A stretch of 64,000 bases of DNA. It comes from Triplophysa rosa. Taxonomy: Eukaryota; Chordata; Actinopteri; Cypriniformes; Nemacheilidae. Positions 59,690-64,000 of this stretch are shown in pieces. The notes under the pieces were generated by a model. That model did not search any database, was not told where the DNA came from, and saw only the letters and a program-made list of their open reading frames with translations. The translations under genes and the position numbers were made by a program. Location: positions 2,709,880-2,773,879 of the forward strand of contig NC_079890.1 in NCBI RefSeq assembly GCF_024868665.1. Direction: 5' to 3'. Each line of letters starts with the position of its first letter. Position 1 is the stretch's first letter.

Positions 59690-59789
59690 GTATGGCGTTT
59701 GGTTTGAAAATGAAGTGCTTTTCCGTATATAAAGTCCTGAGACACAACCACACCCCACTGGGACTGAGGATTAGCATCCTGAACCCACG
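59690..59789 (-). CDS. Exon-like segment of unknown identity
   Basis: 100 nt on the minus strand bounded by a strong acceptor (CCTTGTTTTCCAG) and a donor (CATAC then GTGAGG). One frame reads WVQDANPQSQWGVVVSQDFI and then YGKALHFQTKRH, which looks protein-like and does not resemble furin. Its phase (in 1, out 2) cannot join the furin exon at 53748, which needs phase 0. If the frame continues past the donor it meets TGA at once (H T stop), so it could also be the terminal exon of an upstream neighbour. I do not recognise the family. Confidence 0.35.
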
Positions 59790-62700
59790 CTGGAAAACAA
59801 GGGAAAATCAGTTTCAGTTAATATCAGAAGGTCAAATCTGCAGTATAGATAGATCTGCATATTAAAGTGAATGCTAAGTATTACATTACATTAGGCTATA
59901 CTATTACAATAACACATACATAGAAATATATAGAAAATATATTATTTTATTACTCTACGCCAATGCTTCAGTTTCTTGTACCGAGCTTGATATAAAAAGT
60001 CAACGCATGCAAAAACTGAAGTTAAAAGTTTGATTCTCCTGAGCATGTTCAGAGATGAGAGATCGAAACTGATCATATGCAGATAAGGTCTCGTGCAAAC
60101 ATTCTGAGTCTTTTTCACACATCTGCTGCAATCACGGACATGCCGTGCGGTACAGTAATTGGCAACTGCTAAAATCTATCATCCACATAATTTTCTTCCT
60201 ATTGACTTACTCAACACGGTTACCTTCTTTCCTTCACTTTCTATTCTACTGGCCATTTCTTCCCTACTTCTACACCCACAGGCCTTTATTTTTCCACTTT
60301 AGCCTTAATTTTCTTATTCTGTGGCTCTAACTTGTTTTGCACCTCAATTCTGCTTCAGCTATTCTCTTGCTGGGCCTGATGAATGATCACAGCCATCAAT
60401 CCACATCAGTGTCCTTTCTTCAAGACCACCAAATTTTCAAACAACATTTAGAGAACATTAAACTGCACAAACGTGTCAGCAATCTCTGGAGACTCAGGTC
60501 CAAGTGTACAGGAATATAAAACAGTTAAGAGCATCTTTACAGATGGACCATGTATGGGTCAAAAAGCCACAAACAATAACACTCCAGTTAAGATTTTGGT
60601 ACATGCGCATGACCACACGTTGTCGTTACACCCAAATAATTTTTCTTTCCATTGAGTTTTATTCAGATTTATGAGGACAATCAAAGACGAGGTTCCAGCT
60701 GAACAGTGCCGTCCCAAGAGAAAAACTCTGTCAACTGGTTGCCTTATAGCTGCCAACGCTGAAGAAAAAATATAACATCTAAACCTGCGAAAGAACCGTT
60801 CAGGGGAAGACTTGGGCTGCTTCTTGCTTGGGTAAGTGGAGTTTATTGAGTGCAACGGCATAAAAAATGTTATAAGTACAGATGACTGTAGAGCAGGTCC
60901 ACAATATGACTTCAATGTCATTTCCACGGGGGATAATTTAGAAATAAAGAGTAATTTAGAAAAACAATATCCTAAAACATCCAAAATAAGAGCTGAACTC
61001 CAACAAAAATGAGATGAAATGCTTTAAGATTTGGATCATTTGAGCACCAACTCCTGGGTGCACGAGGGTTGTCTTCAAGACCCACCATAATCAATTAAAT
61101 CCTAAAAAATGATCAATATAACTCTAATTGAAAGCAAAACATGTCAGCTTCACAAACCTGATGTGGTTTTACGAGTTGGTAAATCTATTATGCCTGAAAA
61201 GCAAACTGGAGAACTCCAAATATAACCGATCTCTCGCTTCAACTCATGAATTGTTAATAAGAGATTCTGAAAAAGGAACTCCGCGAAAAAGATGGAGAGG
61301 GCAATGACAGGCATAAAAAAACGCAAACCTGACCACCCGTGGTTACTATAGAAACAGCCCGTGGTAGGCAACGAATTGGAAATCTTGGTTACAGTAAGAG
61401 CAAAACCAGACGGAACTATAAGCCTTCTTGAGAGATAATCTTCCTGTCGTGCTGTCATGCCTCAATGACATGCCCATCACAGTACAATATTCAGGATGGA
61501 CACGGCGTTTAAATTGAATTCAGTGTGGTTTAAGTGAAATGGAATATGTTTTCCTGAGGTAATTTCCCAAGGTGGTTGAACCCCACAAGTGCACACGAAT
61601 GACTGGGTGAACATTTAAAAAATAAATGAAATTTAGTGTCAAGTCAATAAAGTGTCAAATTTGCGATGCAATGGAATAAATCCGACAATGTAGCTCGGCG
61701 TATTGCAAAGTCCCAAAAAACTTCCCAGGATTCAATAATGTGACTCAGTAGCAGGCAGCAGTGCCGATGAAAGAAAAAATGACAAGGACTGCAGGAAAAA
61801 CACAGGTACTAAACTCTTTTCAATGATGAAAACAATTACGACATAATGGTGCTGTGGAAAACACTGAAAAACGTTTCAGTATCAACCAAAGTTTACTTTA
61901 AGTTTAGATCATTTTACTAGGTCCTTTATAAAAAAAAACTTCAATTGAATGGTTCAGATCTGACTTCACTACAAGCAAAATAAAATTAGGCAAAACTAGC
62001 CAAATAAAAGAGATCTTGAGGATAAGACCTTGAAGAAGATGAGACAAAACAGTGCTTCGGGCAATTTTAAAGATTCCTTTTGTTTGCACAGCAAATAAAA
62101 ATCTGAAACATGTTCCTAATTCAAAAAAAAAGAGCCACAGGAGATTCAATGTTCTGTTCTAGACAAGCCGATTTCACAATTTTTCACATTTAATCTCACT
62201 AACCGATATATGAGCCCTACAGGACTACACCCATAACAGGAAGTAGCATGTTTCACATGCGGTCTCTGAAAAGTCCCTGTTGTTCCTAGAACAGCACATA
62301 TTTACCTTTCAGGAAAAGGATCCTCACAGATTTGCTGGTTTACGTCATGCGATATGCAATAAAGAACCACAGCCAATTTTCAAGGGAGAGGAAGGCATTA
62401 AAAGGCATAATTAGTGCTTCAGGAAATTAAGTTTAATACTATAAATCCAGTGCGGGTACTAAAGTTCCTTTTTGTGGAAAGTTAAAAGTGAAACAATGGA
62501 TTTATTTCAAGTCCCATGAGGCAAAACAAGCGACTTTTCTTCTTTTGCTGCTGCAACAATAAACAATTCACTAAAATGTGTGACAAATCTTTCCCTGAAG
62601 TGTGAAAAGTTAAATCTAATTCTGAGTCCAGCACTGCTGTGCTAATGCTAGTCTATAAAAACATCCAGTTTAACATAAGTCACTTTGAATAATATCACCT

Positions 62701-62992
62701 GCCCTTAACAAAATTCACTGTCTACATTACAGACAGTGGGAGGCACGTCTTCAAATTTAGTGCCAAAAAGATCAGTGCTGTGATTCAGGGGTGATGTGAA
62801 ACATCCATCCCACCGTTCTCAACACCATTAGTCATGGTAAGAGTACAAGAGAGTCACAGACTTCTTTTCTAAAAAAGAAACTATAGATAGATAAGCACCT
62901 TTTCCGAAAGTTACCAATGCTGATGGAAAAACACAAAGCGAGCAGGATCAGTGGAAAGTCAATCTTTATTTTTAGAGGAACGATAGAAGCTG
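59790..62992. other. Nothing recognised
   Basis: AT-rich sequence with only short or low-complexity frames. No furin signal-peptide exon, tRNA or transposon end was identified. Confidence 0.4.
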
Positions 62993-63280
62993 GTGCGGAT
63001 GGAGGCGAGCCGCTCCATTAACCAGCGGCGCGTGTCAAAAAAGACTCAACAAGCTGCAGCGAGGGCCTATGCTGAACTCCGGGCTAAAATGCTGAGGGGA
63101 AAATGTTCAGCAAAGCAGCACCACCCTGCTCCAGTGCACAAAAACCACATTCACAACCCAAAGAGATGCAAAACATATGCATATCTGAAACATTTGACAT
63201 GTGATTTCATGTTTGCTCTGGGAAACCGATGTTGCATCTCTGCAGGGCGTCTGCATAAAGGCGTCTCGGAAAGCACTTGA
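62993..63280 (+). other. Open frame in a GC-richer patch, function unknown
   Basis: The 95-codon plus-strand frame starts MRMEASRSINQRRVSKKTQQ and continues AAARAYAELRAKML. The first ~110 nt are GC-richer than the flanks. There is no recognised family and no clear splice context. It may be chance or a fragment. Confidence 0.2.
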
Positions 63281-64000
63281 CTAGTTCATCCAAGAGTGCC
63301 AAGCAGAAAAACTTTATCTGAGGTTTTGGAGGGTCTTTTAAATTGCAGTCTGTTGCATATTGAAGGAAATCCACACATGGTTTTCATTTACGGAAGAGAC
63401 CAAAAGAATGCCTGAAGTTTGGATTTTCAAAGAGATTTCAACATTAGCTCTCAACATTAAATCAAAGAGAGAAGCAGAACCCTGTTACTCAAGCAAAGTC
63501 ATCTATTCAACACGTCTTTCTCATTAAAACCAGCCTGATCACCCTCGTAATACAAATTTTGTCTCATAAAAATTACAACAATGGACTGTCATTCAAAGAT
63601 CAATACGACATCCAACACGATTCCGGTTGTGTCGAACAAAAAAAGAAGAGTTATATTGTTAAACGGGTCCATGTTGCCCATGAGAATATTTGGCGGGTAC
63701 ATCTGAAATCGCATTATGAGACGGGCTGGGTCAAAGGTGAATTCATTTGCACAAAAACACAGCTTTGCCATTCCCTTCTGGGCTCTGGCCCAATTACAGC
63801 AAGAGGAAAGATATGATTATTCAGGTTTTCAAGGGAGAATGCATCATTTAATCTCAAATGTATATGGCAGGGAACATCAAAAGGCATTCAAGAGCCGACT
63901 GAAATAAACAGAAGAAGCCATTTCAAAGACTTTTCTTGAGGTACGAGATTTACAGAAAACGAAATGCCTTTTTATGAGGAGAAACCAACAAAGAACTTTG

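Noticed and set aside
60559..60984. 141-codon minus frame upstream of furin
   Set aside because: It was checked as a possible furin 5' exon: there is no signal peptide plus TNTWAV-like motif and no phase-0 donor, and no other family is recognisable.
1..64000. CRISPR arrays, bacterial operons, endogenous retroviruses, rRNA or tRNA genes
   Set aside because: None seen. The repeats are transposon-type or simple repeats, there are no LTR pairs or retroviral frames, and no cloverleaf was convincing by eye; a tRNA scan would settle the last point.

Overview
The window is nuclear DNA from a ray-finned fish, most likely a cyprinid. The evidence is the AT-rich sequence full of small inverted-repeat DNA transposons, hAT-type elements with 8-bp target duplications, a Tc1-like element, a V-SINE-like tail, GT-AG introns, and vertebrate protein exons. 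It is not bacterial or viral, and most open frames in it are chance or repeat frames. Two real genes are readable, both on the minus strand and in the same head-to-tail order as human FURIN-FES: furin upstream (higher coordinates) and fes downstream.

furin: fourteen coding exons lie between 53748 and 13707. Their GT-AG junctions keep phase throughout, and the joined coding length is 2244 nt (747 codons plus stop). This covers the protein from the equivalent of human residue 60 to the C-terminus. The catalytic Asp, His, Asn and Ser, the RRTKR autoactivation site, the P domain, Cys-rich region, transmembrane segment and cytosolic sorting signals are all present. The exon with the start codon and signal peptide was not found and probably lies beyond base 64000. 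The largest intron (30237-43348) holds a repeat-rich, possibly misassembled block.

fes: six coding exons (8325 down to 1056) encode the start codon, the F-BAR/FCH domain and the first coiled coil, 539 nt in all. A possible noncoding first exon ends at 9304. The SH2 and kinase exons lie beyond base 1.

The remainder is intronic or intergenic DNA and transposon debris. Points of note are: (i) a 1.86-kb direct repeat, with a third partial copy, a single N and a rearranged Tc1-like element between the copies; (ii) an 865-bp, almost T-free array of pentanucleotide repeats with a ~396-bp higher-order period inside a furin intron; (iii) hAT elements with perfect 8-bp target duplications; (iv) a microsatellite that serves as the polypyrimidine tract of a furin exon; (v) an unassigned exon-like segment at 59690-59789. 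I found no new defence or biosynthetic system; the novelty is structural.
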